A stretch of 64,000 nucleotides of DNA from Nelumbo lutea (taxonomy: Eukaryota; Streptophyta; Magnoliopsida; Proteales; Nelumbonaceae). The notes beneath the pieces are model-generated. The model was given only the letters and a program-made list of their open reading frames with translations, did not search any database and had not been told where the DNA came from. Position 1 is the stretch's first letter. Each line of letters begins with the position of its first letter. Positions 26,059-33,460 of this stretch are shown piece by piece. The DNA is taken from contig JAKGHH010000002.1 of the NCBI GenBank assembly GCA_022828595.1, positions 40,704,222 to 40,768,221 of the forward strand, read 5' to 3'. The position numbers and the translations under genes were made by a program.

Positions 26059-27941
26059 TTGGTAAAAATAAATAAAAAAATATAAACTTTTATGGTAGGC
26101 AATTCAAACAAAAAAAGAAAGAATTTGACCTAATAAGAACATGTATAGTCTGGACAGGCCTAATCCTAAATATAATTGGAATCTAATTGGAGAGATACAG
26201 AGCAAAGGGATGAAGAAATCAATGAAGGATGGATAAAAGTTGACAGGGAGTGTGAGAAAGAAAAAAACTCAGAAAGGATCGCTGGAGGATGAAGTGGCTT
26301 TGTTTGGTGAAAAATCTCAAGGGAAACAATTCGAGACAGCAATCTCAAGAAGGAAACAATTCAAGACAGCAAAGGCTGTATTTTGATATTGCAGTTAAAA
26401 AGAATTTTTCTCCTTTTAGCCATTAAAAAATAAGAAAATGTAGATTTCAAGTATTTGGCAACCCCTAACATAACCAACCTTTTGAAATAGCAAAATCCAA
26501 AAAAACAAGAAAAAGAAAAAGGAGCTCAAAGTTCCTTCTTCTTTTATCCAGGCCAAAGTTTTAAATGATATTTTCTTTCCACTTTTACCCCAATCAATTT
26601 TTTTAAAAAGAAAAAAAATGATCAATAACAAGTAACTTTCATTAATCATTACAAAAATAGCCCTTGCATATCAATAAAAGCTCTTTTTTTATGGTGAAGA
26701 CCTATTCATGAACTATAGCCATCACTTTTCTCCCACTCCACTGTTGGCTGCCGTCATTTTATTTTTAAATTTTCATTTTAAATATGTTTTACATGTTATA
26801 TTTATGTATTTTAATTTGAGATAATAGTTGTTTTTAATATTTGTTTTAAAACTTCTTTATATTTTCAATTAATATTGTGTTTAATATTTGTAATATTTTG
26901 CATATTCTGAATTTTTGGCTTTTTTTTATTTTTGTAGCATTTCTTTGCATTTTTTGTGCCTTGCTTCAAAAAAAATCACACCTCATGTCCTCAACTCCTC
27001 ATCTTACACCTTGCGCCTCAGGCACAAAATAACCCTTGCGCTTTTTTTGCGTCATGCGCTTTTAAAACACTTTACTATGCTGAGGTAAGGGCATTACTAT
27101 TTCATATATACAAGAACCTGGTAACTGGTATATGTATAGGGCAGTTCAAGAATCAGTTTTCTCTAAACATTCCTTTTTCTGTTGGGGGTTATAAGTTCTT
27201 GAGGTACATATGGGTATAACACAAAACTTTTCTATTGCAAATAAAAAATAGGGATCACTTTATTTTTAAGAGCCACTAGCCATCCCCTTAATTCATCTTA
27301 TTACATGTATCAAGTTTTGCCCACATATTAGAGGTTCACTAATCAGTTTTTATTATCCTTTTTTTCCCGATAAAGAAAATGTTCCAGAAAGTTACTTTAC
27401 CCAGATACATCGAGGGCACATCGGGACACAGTGTTGGATATAGAATTTACACTAAAATTTGAACTATCCATCACAACCACAACTCGAATCTTCAACGAAA
27501 CACCAACCAAAAACCGCCTACTTACTAAATGTATGCTTTAACCAACTGAGCTCTATGTCTTCTTTTCCGTTAACTAGAAGCTACTAAGTTTAACTGCATG
27601 TGTTACTATGATCCAGATCATCATATCACTATCATCAGCATAAAATAAATAAATAAGCAAACAATTTAGAATAATAACATGAAACGAAAACTAATGCCAC
27701 AGTTTGTCAAAAAATCTAACAAAAGCACTAGAATCTTCCGCCAGAAAGACAATGAAACGAAAATAAAAAATAAAAATAAAAAAGAAAGAACAAGAGAAGA
27801 TAAAAAGCATGCCTTAGGACGCTCAAGTGTAATCGGGCGAAACTTCTGAGTAAAGCTGTCGGCCAAGAGGATGGCCTGCAATGGAACGTGGGCGAGCTCC
27901 TCTGCATCTTCGGAAACCCTAGCTCCTTTCTTCTGTGTCAT
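1..27941 (-). CDS. EIF2B5: eIF2B epsilon subunit gene (5' two thirds; runs off the left edge)
   Basis: Encodes the catalytic epsilon subunit of eIF2B, the cytosolic guanine-nucleotide exchange factor that recharges eIF2 with GTP for translation initiation. Eight exons on the minus strand join without frame conflict: 27941-27813, 25358-25128, 21632-21318, 19509-19402, 14036-13847, 12545-12283, 6488-6356 and 1199-1120, giving 483 codons. The family is usually a little over 700 residues in plants as I recall it, so about two thirds is present. The product shows the N-terminal nucleotidyltransferase-like domain (about residues 15-250) and the left-handed beta-helix hexapeptide repeats (about 330-420), then an acidic linker. 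The W2/HEAT domain that carries exchange activity must lie left of base 1. All internal introns end in AG; all start with GT except intron 1, which starts with GC. Introns range from about 1.3 to 5.8 kb and are full of repeats. I see no stop or frameshift in the exons. Recognition rests on remembered family sequence, not a search. Confidence 0.93.
220..904. mobile_element. hAT-type non-autonomous element in intron 8
   Basis: The left end ATAGTTTTAAAGGCGCCAAG and the right end, read as reverse complement, ATAGTTGTCAAGGCG are imperfect terminal inverted repeats. The flanks are gtgtgtgc and gtgtgtgt, an 8-bp target duplication with one mismatch inside a GT microsatellite. No transposase ORF is seen. 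The two long opposing ORFs inside are simple-repeat artefacts. Confidence 0.6.
345..640. repeat. Degenerate tandem units inside the 220-904 element
   Basis: Four or five copies of a unit with the core ggaacccctgttttttgttc, each followed by an expanding (aag)n or (agg)n purine run. The pattern suggests unit duplication with microsatellite growth at each copy end. A related aggggttcagcccct motif occurs inverted near 7772. Confidence 0.6.
1120..1199 (-). CDS. EIF2B5: eIF2B epsilon exon 8 (residues 457-483)
   Basis: Completes a split Ser codon and reads [20 protein letters not shown], then CWDSAE. This is a Ser/Thr/acid-rich linker that is poorly conserved in the family, so the call depends on frame: the acceptor TTTTCAG at 1200 and donor GTTAGT at 1119 give exactly the phase exon 7 requires. 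The next exon is outside the window. Confidence 0.75.
2068..2079 (+). other. Copia-type primer binding site relic
   Basis: TGGTATCAGAGC is the usual initiator-Met tRNA primer binding site of plant Copia elements. It follows a pyrimidine-rich tract (about 2020-2055) typical of the end of a 5' LTR. Bases about 1790-2062 may be the remains of that LTR, but no second LTR or TSD was found, so the element boundary is unknown. Confidence 0.5.
2267..2900. repeat. GCGC-ended AT-rich dispersed repeat, copy 1
   Basis: The edges are rich in gcgcaagg-type motifs (2272-2330) and gcctgg/ctcgcc motifs (2820-2890). The core is strongly A-rich and holds the phrase aatagctaatatgatgtta. The same core phrase recurs at 3697 and 3914, and the GCGC ends recur at 3409 and 27072. 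It looks like a non-autonomous element family of unknown class. Confidence 0.45.
3409..3650 (+). repeat. GCGC-ended dispersed repeat, copy 2
   Basis: Begins AGTGTTTTAAAAGTGCAAGG, followed by GCGC-containing sequence and an A-rich core. Its end matches the reverse complement of the copy ending at 27072. The right terminus runs into the 217-bp tandem repeat and was not resolved. Confidence 0.5.
3697..4130. repeat. Two tandem copies of a 217-bp unit
   Basis: aatagccaatgtgatgttaa at 3697 and aatagctaatatgatgttg at 3914 open two diverged direct copies. Both run through ataagcc...accaagcccctcga, tccatatca, ttttataacttgaagtgtct and attcaatggagggt. They lie in intron 7 of eIF2B epsilon. Confidence 0.75.
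5302..5463 (-). mobile_element. AU-type SINE with perfect TSD
   Basis: On the minus strand the body has a tRNA-type box B (GGTTCAAATCTTGG), then the AU-SINE signature AGGGGTAAGGCTGCGTACAT and GGGAGCCTCGTGCACTGGG near the 3' end. The 19-bp sequence caagatattgactccaata flanks it exactly at 5283-5301 and 5464-5482. AU SINEs are RNA polymerase III-derived elements mobilised by LINE enzymes. It lies in intron 7 in the same orientation as the host gene. Confidence 0.93.
6356..6488 (-). CDS. EIF2B5: eIF2B epsilon exon 7 (residues 413-456)
   Basis: Encodes [20 protein letters not shown], then [19 protein letters not shown] and VAENP, the last helix coil and the start of the acidic linker. Acceptor TTTACAG at 6490-6489; donor GTAAAT at 6355. 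Too short to form a long ORF, it was found by translating the intron sequence between exons 6 and 8. Confidence 0.9.
7148..7240. repeat. Dispersed MITE-like repeat, two copies (the other at 8034-8118)
   Basis: The phrase agaggcaaaaacagttcagc with flanking gaccc and ggttttaa-type ends occurs here, and again in diverged form at 8034-8118. A third related end may lie at 6780-6830. The elements are too decayed to assign termini or a superfamily. Confidence 0.4.
7740..8016. repeat. Partial inverted relative of the 220-904 element
   Basis: The right end, read as reverse complement, is TAGTTTTCAAGGCTTCAAGG, followed by the GGCGACAAGGGGCGC motif also present in the 220-904 element. The internal aggggttcagcccct resembles that element's inner repeat. 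The left terminus is not found. Confidence 0.45.
8800..10000 (+). pseudogene. LINE reverse transcriptase, C-terminal part
   Basis: The region 8800-9000 encodes [20 protein letters not shown] and [11 protein letters not shown] before a stop; the open segment from 9050 continues with [40 protein letters not shown] and [20 protein letters not shown]. These are the usual order of L1 RT thumb motifs. The FADD box lies at about 9015-9030. Stops at about 8970 and 10000 make it non-functional. No upstream half of RT is present. Confidence 0.88.
10608..11081 (+). pseudogene. LINE RNase H domain
   Basis: 157-residue open frame with [42 protein letters not shown] and [11 protein letters not shown]. These carry the four RNase H acidic positions (Asp in NFD, Glu in AEL, Asp in EGD, Asp in ADS). 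It is separated from the RT by a decayed zinc-binding region (10000-10600) with several stops. The frame itself is intact. Confidence 0.85.
10871..11310 (+). repeat. 220-bp tandem duplication of the LINE RNase H 3' half
   Basis: Bases 10871-11090 are repeated at 11091-11310. I count three mismatches in 220 bases. The duplicated part encodes [11 protein letters not shown] to ...GYLFWATL with its stop, so a second partial RNase H C-terminus (11014-11301) follows the first. Confidence 0.93.
11455..12095 (+). mobile_element. RTE-type LINE 3' fragment
   Basis: Fragmented frames resemble the C-terminal part of plant RTE reverse transcriptases: an [17 protein letters not shown] stretch, [21 protein letters not shown] (11650-11710), TRKDSQK-like and [13 protein letters not shown] (11865-11900). 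The 3' end ttgggacaagatttagatga followed by (tga)n is the usual RTE tail. Many frameshifts. Confidence 0.75.
12283..12545 (-). CDS. EIF2B5: eIF2B epsilon exon 6, hexapeptide repeats (residues 325-412)
   Basis: Completes the split Glu codon, then reads [20 protein letters not shown]. Hexapeptide-type left-handed beta-helix repeats follow ([50 protein letters not shown]). Acceptor CTCCAG before 12545; donor GTACAT at 12282. Confidence 0.95.
13290..13590 (-). mobile_element. LINE RNase H tail fragment in intron 5
   Basis: Minus-strand frame 13400-13590 reads [20 protein letters not shown], then [19 protein letters not shown] and a stop. This is the same C-terminal RNase H block as in the 8.8-11.4 kb LINE. 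A T-run at 13289-13297 marks the A-tail. Short 5'-truncated insertion. Confidence 0.8.
13847..14036 (-). CDS. EIF2B5: eIF2B epsilon exon 5 (residues 262-324)
   Basis: Encodes [20 protein letters not shown] and on to ...[25 protein letters not shown], the bridge between the transferase-like domain and the beta-helix. The acceptor is TCAG before 14036. The donor is GTAAGG at 13846; one base of a split codon stays in this exon. Confidence 0.94.
14659..14717. repeat. (GA)n/(AAG)n microsatellite
   Basis: A gagagaga run changes into an aagaagaag run. It lies just outside the presumed 3' LTR end of the minus-strand Copia relic in intron 4. Confidence 0.95.
14750..15780 (-). mobile_element. Copia RT-RNase H relic, minus strand
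   Basis: From about 15780 to 14932 the minus strand reads the end of RT ([31 protein letters not shown]) and a Copia RNase H, then a polypurine tract (AGCTTGAGGGGGA, about 14928-14940). A TGTTAG that would start the 3' LTR follows. Gag, protease, integrase and most of RT are absent. Confidence 0.85.
14932..15534 (-). pseudogene. Copia RNase H domain
   Basis: 200-residue frame with [60 protein letters not shown] and TKHIEV-type ([15 protein letters not shown]). This is the usual Copia RNase H series with the catalytic acids present. It lies inside eIF2B epsilon intron 4 and has no host function. Confidence 0.88.
16200..17480 (+). mobile_element. Copia gag-protease relic, plus strand
   Basis: Reads gag ([26 protein letters not shown] then a stop, [25 protein letters not shown]), a glycine-rich linker, a CCHC knuckle and the start of an aspartic protease. 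Several frameshifts and stops. It faces away from the Copia piece at 14.75-15.78 kb, so the two are separate insertions or an inverted pair. Confidence 0.85.
16911..17480 (+). pseudogene. Copia zinc knuckle and protease N-terminus
   Basis: The frame encodes a Gly/Ser/Arg repeat, then [21 protein letters not shown] (a CX2CX4HX4C knuckle) and [14 protein letters not shown], the Copia protease active-site motif. It ends at a stop at 17480, before integrase. Confidence 0.85.
17615..19010 (-). mobile_element. Retrotransposon gag/ORF1-like fragments, minus strand
   Basis: 18704-19000 (minus) reads [20 protein letters not shown], then [20 protein letters not shown] and [18 protein letters not shown], as in Gypsy chromovirus-type gag. 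18303-18554 (minus) is a highly charged frame that may be a LINE ORF1 or a gag tail. The T/A-rich run at 17616-17660 could be a LINE A-tail. Probably two overlapping relics; the boundary near 18650 is uncertain. Confidence 0.55.
19402..19509 (-). CDS. EIF2B5: eIF2B epsilon exon 4 (residues 226-261)
   Basis: Encodes [20 protein letters not shown] and on through [16 protein letters not shown], the end of the nucleotidyltransferase-like domain. Acceptor TTTGCAG, donor GTAGGG. 36 codons, phase 0 at both ends. Confidence 0.94.
21318..21632 (-). CDS. EIF2B5: eIF2B epsilon exon 3 (residues 121-225)
   Basis: Starts [18 protein letters not shown] and continues through a long charged helix segment ([12 protein letters not shown]) and [17 protein letters not shown] to LHNDKQ. 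The [13 protein letters not shown] motif is a hallmark of the epsilon subunit. 105 codons, phase 0 at both ends; donor GTTGTT at 21317. Confidence 0.95.
22180..22850 (+). mobile_element. LINE zinc-binding RVT tail in intron 2
   Basis: Frames read [34 protein letters not shown] and further broken pieces, matching the RVT zinc-binding domain of plant L1 (usually ...ILTIDNLRKR...CxxCxxxxE...HLFLHC). It ends in an A-rich tail at 22835-22858. Heavily degraded. Confidence 0.65.
24280..24640 (-). mobile_element. LINE RNase H tail fragment in intron 2
   Basis: Minus-strand frame 24372-24593 reads [32 protein letters not shown] and [18 protein letters not shown], then a stop. It is closely related to the RNase H tail of the 8.8-11.4 kb LINE. 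The T-rich end at 24283-24315 is the A-tail. Confidence 0.82.
25128..25358 (-). CDS. EIF2B5: eIF2B epsilon exon 2 (residues 44-120)
   Basis: Begins [20 protein letters not shown] and contains [14 protein letters not shown] and [16 protein letters not shown], all within the nucleotidyltransferase-like domain. The acceptor is TTTTTGCAG just before 25358 and the donor is GTATGT at 25127. A 25-bp copy of the acceptor and exon start lies 46 bp upstream in intron 1. Confidence 0.93.
25336..25406. repeat. EIF2B5: 46-bp-spaced duplication across the exon 2 acceptor
   Basis: The 25-bp stretch beginning atattgaccagtggtaagag occurs at 25336-25360 and again at 25382-25406. It includes the first 22 or so bases of eIF2B epsilon exon 2 plus the acceptor AG. 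The outer copy is also preceded by AG on the minus strand, so it is a decoy acceptor; using it would shift the frame because 46 is not divisible by three. Confidence 0.85.
26021..26056. repeat. (TA)n microsatellite
   Basis: About 36 bases of pure TA in intron 1 of eIF2B epsilon. Confidence 0.97.
26760..27072 (-). repeat. GCGC-ended dispersed repeat, copy 3 (inverted)
   Basis: Its right end, read as reverse complement, is AGTGTTTTAAAAGCGCATGA. GCGCAAGGG-type motifs and an AT-rich core follow, matching the 3409 copy. It lies in intron 1 of eIF2B epsilon. Confidence 0.55.
27813..27941 (-). CDS. EIF2B5: eIF2B epsilon exon 1 (residues 1-43)
   Basis: Starts at the ATG at 27941-27939 and encodes [20 protein letters not shown] and on to ...ITLERPK. 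The stretch [11 protein letters not shown] is the conserved opening of the nucleotidyltransferase-like domain. The exon ends AAG at 27813 and is followed by GCATGC, a GC rather than a GT donor. Joining here to exon 2 gives an uninterrupted protein, so GC donor use is well supported. Confidence 0.93.
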
Positions 27942-28171
27942 ATTCTTCTCCTTTCTTTCCGTATTGCGTCTTCGAAGTTCAGACCATTAGAGGACCCCAA
28001 AAACAGTGGAGCAAGGACTTCGACGATTTATGGACAGCATGGGCGTTGTTTTTCAGTAAACACAATAAGGTGGCCTCTCACCCGTTTCTCGTCGGAAACG
28101 TACAATGCCGACCGGATGCGAGCGACGGGAGCGGGAAACGTTGGCACTACTGTTTGGATGAGAGAAATAAG

Positions 28172-28180
28172 AAACCCTAA
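28172..28180 (+). promoter_or_regulatory. Telo-box in the eIF2B epsilon upstream region
   Basis: AAACCCTAA lies about 230 bp upstream of the eIF2B epsilon start codon. Telo-boxes are common near the transcription starts of plant translation-machinery genes, which fits the gene. A single short motif in this position could also be chance. Confidence 0.45.
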
Positions 28181-28264
28181 CTGGACCCAACTCCAAACCC
28201 AAACAGATGGTGAGACGAGGACAAAACAGACACCATTTCCACAGCTCTACACAAAGTGGTCATC

Positions 28265-28620
28265 TAGGCTTAGGGGTGCAATTTGGGCGGGTCCAACCCC
28301 AGCCCGCAACTTTACATGGGCTGAGCTTGGGCAAACCTGGCTTTTTTTATTTTTTGGGTTGTAGCCCGAGCCCGGACTGATCTTATGTGAACCTGAGCCC
28401 GGCCCGATTATGTGTATGTAAATCATACACATGTGCATTAGACATGCATATGGATTGAATGACCAACCCAAGTGTATCAAATTTTAATGTAATTGGACCA
28501 AGGTTGGACTGTTCGAGTTTGACCTCGAGCTCAAGCTTAGGTTGAACGATTAGGGTTGGGCATGGATTGAACTTAAACCTAACTTAGTCTAACCTATTCA
28601 ACTTCCACTCTTAAGCCCTT
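28265..28620. repeat. Gene-free tract with a diverged MITE-like repeat
   Basis: Opens TTAGGGGTGCAATTTGGGC, like the hAT-type MITEs at 34819 and 54241. It is rich in agcccgagcccgg-type phrases and short inverted copies of cctaacttag/ctaagcttg. A possible right end is near 28615. No convincing TSD; no gene seen. Confidence 0.4.
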
Positions 28621-28649
28621 CTTTGAGAGTGTTTATTTTTAATCATTTA

Positions 28650-29739
28650 CTAGTGGGGACCCGTATGATGCACAGGAATTATTAAGGAAAAGTGAAATAA
28701 TGGAAACTGATAATTATATTAATAATTTTAGCCATTTTTATTTTAGTAATTGTTATAAAAAATAATTTAATAATTTAGTTTAATTATATTAATATTTTTT
28801 AACAAAAATAATAAATTACTACTAAATACTCAATGAATAATTATTTATTTACATATTATCCATTAGTGTTTTATTGTATTGATTATACTTTATTAATTAT
28901 TAAATGTTATAATTAAATTAATCTATAGATTAAATTTTTTAGTCATAATTAAATTAATTTAAGTCCAAGCTCAAGGTTTAAGATTGTGAAACAAATCCTT
29001 GTTCCCATCTCTGTCTCCATCCTTGGCCGGGTATATCATTTTTAATGGGTCCTCTATTTTATATAAGTCTCTTGCGTAGTATGGGCATTGTGCACAATAA
29101 AGGTTTCAACTCATAAAAATTTTAATTTTAACAATATTATCAATTAATTAATTAAAAATATATTAATACAAAATTATCTAATAAAATAAAAAAAAAAGAA
29201 AAAACAAAACAAAATACAACATTAGAATATGGGTTCAATTTGCAATATATCAAACCCATATTTAAACCATAATATTATGTAAACCCATATTTCTTATTTT
29301 TATAAGTGTTTATTAAGTTTGATTTTTAAGTGGAATTGAAATATTTTTAATTTCTACTAAGCTTTGTTAATATTTATTAGTTTTAAGTGAAAGATTAGTG
29401 GACTTTAAAATTAATATTTATGTTATTTGACTTATTAATATTTTACTTTATTATATTGTATTACTACTCCCTCTCTCTCACTCTCTCTTAAATGTCTTTT
29501 TTAAATATAATAATAGCATGCAATAAAATAAGAGGCTTTGGAAAACCAAACATCTCTCTATCTCTAATAGTGTGCAACTTTATTAATCTAATAAAGATAG
29601 GCAATTATTACTTTTTATATTTTTAAAACAAAAGAAAATACAAAAATACAAAAAAATGAGAAAATAGATAAATAGTTTCTCTCAAATGAGAAACATGCTG
29701 ACATGGACCGTCCAATTTTATTATATAGATAGATAGATG

Positions 29740-29777
<38 letters not shown>
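28650..29777 (-). mobile_element. Candidate non-autonomous Helitron
   Basis: On the minus strand the sequence begins TCTCTCCCTCTC after an A and ends CCCCACTAG before a T. A short imperfect hairpin (cccgtatgatgcacagg, 28660-28676) lies just upstream of the CTAG end. TC start, CTRR end, a subterminal hairpin and insertion between A and T are the known Helitron marks. The segment TTGGACGGTCCATGTC close to the 5' end resembles plant Helitron starts as I remember them. No Rep/helicase ORF. The 5' boundary lies in a GA microsatellite and could be off. Confidence 0.5.
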
Positions 29778-30955
29778 TTTAAATAAGCACTTAGAACATA
29801 TTGGCAAAACATTCTTGTAGCAACCTCATAATTTTCAAACAAGCACTTATTTTAGGATAGGACCATGCCAATAAGCATTTATGTGCATTAGGGGAAAAAA
29901 ACTGAATAAGTGTTTATTCCAAACCTATCTTGAAATAAAAAATAAAAAATTATCCCTTATTTTTAATCACTTTTTCAATAAGTGCTTATCGTGTTTTTGG
30001 CCCATCTTGGCGCCACATAATTTTCAAAAAACCTATATTGCCCCATTTAAAAGAAATGTTCTTTCACCACTTAATATTACTTGGTTCAACAATAAGCGTA
30101 AATCTATTGACCTTATACGTTTTGATGATAACAAACTTACTAAGAGTACTAAAATTGTATCTAAAAATGTAGCAATCCTTTAATATACTTCTCTGTGCAT
30201 AATGAGTATTAAAGTTGGAATGCTAAAAAATATTAAGTGGAAACTTTGCCAAGGTGTACCTATGCTTCAATGATCATCTAGATCATCATCATCATCATCT
30301 CTTCAACAATGGATGCTCAAGTAAATTAAGCATTAAGGCTATTAGATAACTAAATGGTTTTGGAGTGGCTAAAGCATGATCTGCTACTACATCTCAACAA
30401 GGAAAGAACTACATCAAGTTGTATTTAATTGTTTTTATTTTTTGAATCTTGATGTAATCGGTTGTTTAATGCATTCTAAAGATGATCAACAAGACTATAT
30501 TCAGTCAATCTTTCTTAGAAACCACAAATCCATGTGGGTTTGGTTTCTAGGCTTTCCTGAGGTTAAACTATAGATAAAAGTCAAGAAAATATTTGTTGAA
30601 AGCCAATGAAAGTATTTCCAAACCTTTTAGACTTAAGTCTCTAATGTTTTTAAGTGTTGGATTGTTTATCAGGCAAATTTTCCCTAACTATGAAAAGTAG
30701 TCCTACCTAGAAAGATGTGTTGACTAACTATGCCAACCAACGCATGCATGGTCAAGACTATGAAGATTAGTTAACTATCTTAGAAAGATAGTTTTTATTA
30801 GACTTTTGACATAATATTTTAGTTTTTATTAAGTTTTTACTAAATTGTTATAGTTTTCATCACCTATGGGTCATACTTGGAAACACAAAGCGAGAAGCAC
30901 AGGTGGCTTCTATGAGCATTTTTAATAAAAAATATAGAGGATTTATGATAACTGA
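29778..30955. other. AT-rich intergenic stretch, nothing recognised
   Basis: The only longer ORF (29881-30183 plus) has no recognisable motif and the composition of random AT-rich DNA. I see no gene or element boundary. Confidence 0.6.
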
Positions 30956-32049
30956 TAGCTTGACCCAATTATTTACAATAGTTAGAAAGTGTATCGATCC
31001 TTAATAACAGAAGCTTCATGTAGAGAAGCTTGACCACCACCAATAAATCATTAGCAAATATTAGATGATTAATAAAAGGGTTATGCCTAATGAATTGGAA
31101 GTCATGTCTCATGTAAATTATGGTTGTTTTTTGTACCATTGCCATTTTTACTTGACCTTTTAAGTTGGTCAATACAGATTTTATGAGAATATATATTTTT
31201 TCTAATACAAATGCTTTGAGTTATCAATGCAACATTGGGTGCCATTGGTGCTTCTTCAGGAAATGTTAAATTTGGTGTTTCTATCATAAATGCCCACACT
31301 TAATCCAATGTCTATATTTTTTAGTGAAAATGGTTATCTGATGTGATGTGAAATAGTACCAAACACAACATATGCTGCTGAAGTTTTGTTGAAAAAGCAT
31401 GAACAAGATTTCTATGCATATAATATACAAATAGGGTGAGAGAGGACACCCTTGCCACAAAGGCACAAAGTATGTTGTAGCTTAAAAGCGAGGAAGGGTA
31501 ATCCATTAAGTAGTACATCCATTGTGACAGAGGAGATACAATGCCTAATTAAATCATAGAACTGATGTGAAAAGCCTAAATGATGAAGAGTCAATAATAG
31601 AAATCTCACTTGATGCGATCATATACCTTTGCCATTATCAATTTTCATAAGAAAAGAACCAATTCCTTGTTTGTTGACCTTAATGGACGAACCAATTCAT
31701 GTGCAATAATTGTGGATAACACAACTAGAGTGAAAGTTGATTGGTATGGACCAATCAATTGGATGGCATACATCTTAATTAGTTTACAATGATCTTTGTG
31801 ATAATTTTATACATGCCATTATTATGATCTAGATGAATGTTTCTTAAATCTGTAGCAGATTCATCCACTTTTTTTAGGTATAATTGCTAAAAAAATGTGA
31901 TTCACCCTATCCATGAGTGTGTGGTCGGTGAAGGTAGAGCATGCATATCGAGTAAATTCATTACAGATCAAAGGGTCATGTTGATTGAAAAAATTAACGT
32001 GGCAAACCATCTGGATCCGGTGCTTTATGGGGACCCATATGACAAATGG

Positions 32050-32236
32050 CATGGTTTTAAAAACGGATCGAAAACGGAACTGTTTTGGCCATTGGTTCTC
32101 AGGAAAAACAGTCCGACCTGCTTGGTCCAACCCTGAGTCAAATGGTTTTGGGGTTTAAAACTGGACCCGGACACATGGCTGTTTCTTGGGTCAATCGGTT
32201 TGACCGTCCGATCCAGTCCAATTTTCAAAATCATGA
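32050..32236. repeat. Inverted-repeat MITE-like relic in the LINE
   Basis: The left end atggttttaaaaacggatcg and the right end tccaattttcaaaatcat are inverted repeats in degenerate form. The interior is rich in ggaccc and ggttt. No clear TSD. Confidence 0.4.
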
Positions 32237-32417
32237 AAAAAACATCCTTTGCCTCATGAATAATAGGAGTGGCACAAAGAAAGGAATTGTCTTCATTAGA
32301 AATAATTATTGGCAACAAAGAGAGATCAAGATCTAGGAGGTGAGAGGCTTTAGAAGAGAAAATGGTCTCAAAATAAGTTAGGAGAGAATTGGCTATAAAG
32401 GTCAGCTCACATAACCA

Positions 32418-32657
32418 AGGTTTAAAATTTCGATACGATATGCCTCATATCGGGCGTATCGTATCATATCTTTAGGGGTCCGATACACCTGTTTACAAGT
32501 GTTTCGAGACCCCACTCTTTTTTAATAAAAAAATATGGTTAAATAGGTTCCTAAAAACCAAATTTTGAAAAAAAAAACTAAAAAAAGGTATTTCTGCTTG
32601 TATCTCCGATATGTCTTTATCCATACGCAGAAAGACGTATTGATACTTTGAACCACG
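32418..32657. mobile_element. 240-bp MITE with a 10-bp perfect TSD, nested in the LINE
   Basis: cacataacca occurs at 32408-32417 and 32658-32667. The ends AGGTTTAAAATTTCGATACG and, as reverse complement of the right side, GGTTCAAAGTATCAATACG form an imperfect inverted repeat. The interior holds repeated palindromic cgatacgatatg/cgtatcgtatc motifs. TSD length suggests a MULE-type MITE. Confidence 0.6.
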
Positions 32658-33460
32658 CACATAACCATTCACCATCAACCCCTTTGAGGTTCTTGTTTTT
32701 TGCTTTGAGCCAATTGATAGAATTCTTCTTTTTTTGTGAATGAAAGTTTTGAGATGAAAATACTTAATATTTTTATCACCTTCTTTGATAAAATCATATT
32801 TGCTACTTATTTCCAATACTTCTCCTCTAGAACACGATAATGACCCATTTGTTCAACTCGTTGTAAAGTAGAAATCTGAGCAAAGAGCTCCTTTATGGTA
32901 TGAAGTGGATTGTTTACCCCATTTGTTCAACTCAAACTTACAAACAGTAAACTTCGAAGGAAAGTCACAATCACTAGTATTTCAACAAGATTAAAGCATT
33001 GCAGAGAACAACACGAGCAAAAGGTAATTTGCTATCCCAATCTGGGCAAACAAGAACCCCATCCAATCGTTCCCAAATGAGTGGGCCAGAAAATCCAAGA
33101 TCAATTAAACCACAACTATCTATGAAGTTGTGGAATTGAGTAGAGAGGTGAAGGGAGACCGGCAAACCGGCCACCCTCCATCCTTCTCTACATCTGAAGT
33201 CACAGTATTGAAATCACCAAGAAGCTAGGTTTGAAGGAAGAGTGGGATGCCCATATACACAAACTAAATTCCAATGAAAACAACAAATTTGATGAAATGA
33301 AGAGAAGAATTAATCGACAATGCCAAATGGTCTATATAAATTTCATTACACCACCCAAGCCACAATCCACCGAAGTAACCTTCAGGAGGTACAAAATAAC
33401 CATGAAAATCTGCAGGTAGAGATCGAAAGAAACCCCAGAGTGTGATTGCTGGCAGCAAGT

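Larger units (their letters stand above)
30960..33460 (-). mobile_element. Decayed L1-type LINE, minus strand
   Basis: Reading right to left: an endonuclease-like segment (GLWLGWCNEIYIDHL; FIDSCGLIDLGFSGPLIWER at 33174-32974), the linker signature YDFIKEGDKNIKYFHLKTFI (32816-32493), RT motifs (LGFSHQFYDLIRHCISSV, QGCPLSPYLYIICIEIL) and a FANDLLVV degenerate FADD box near 31060. Many frameshifts. The catalytic FADD has become FAND. At least two smaller elements have inserted into it. Confidence 0.8.
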
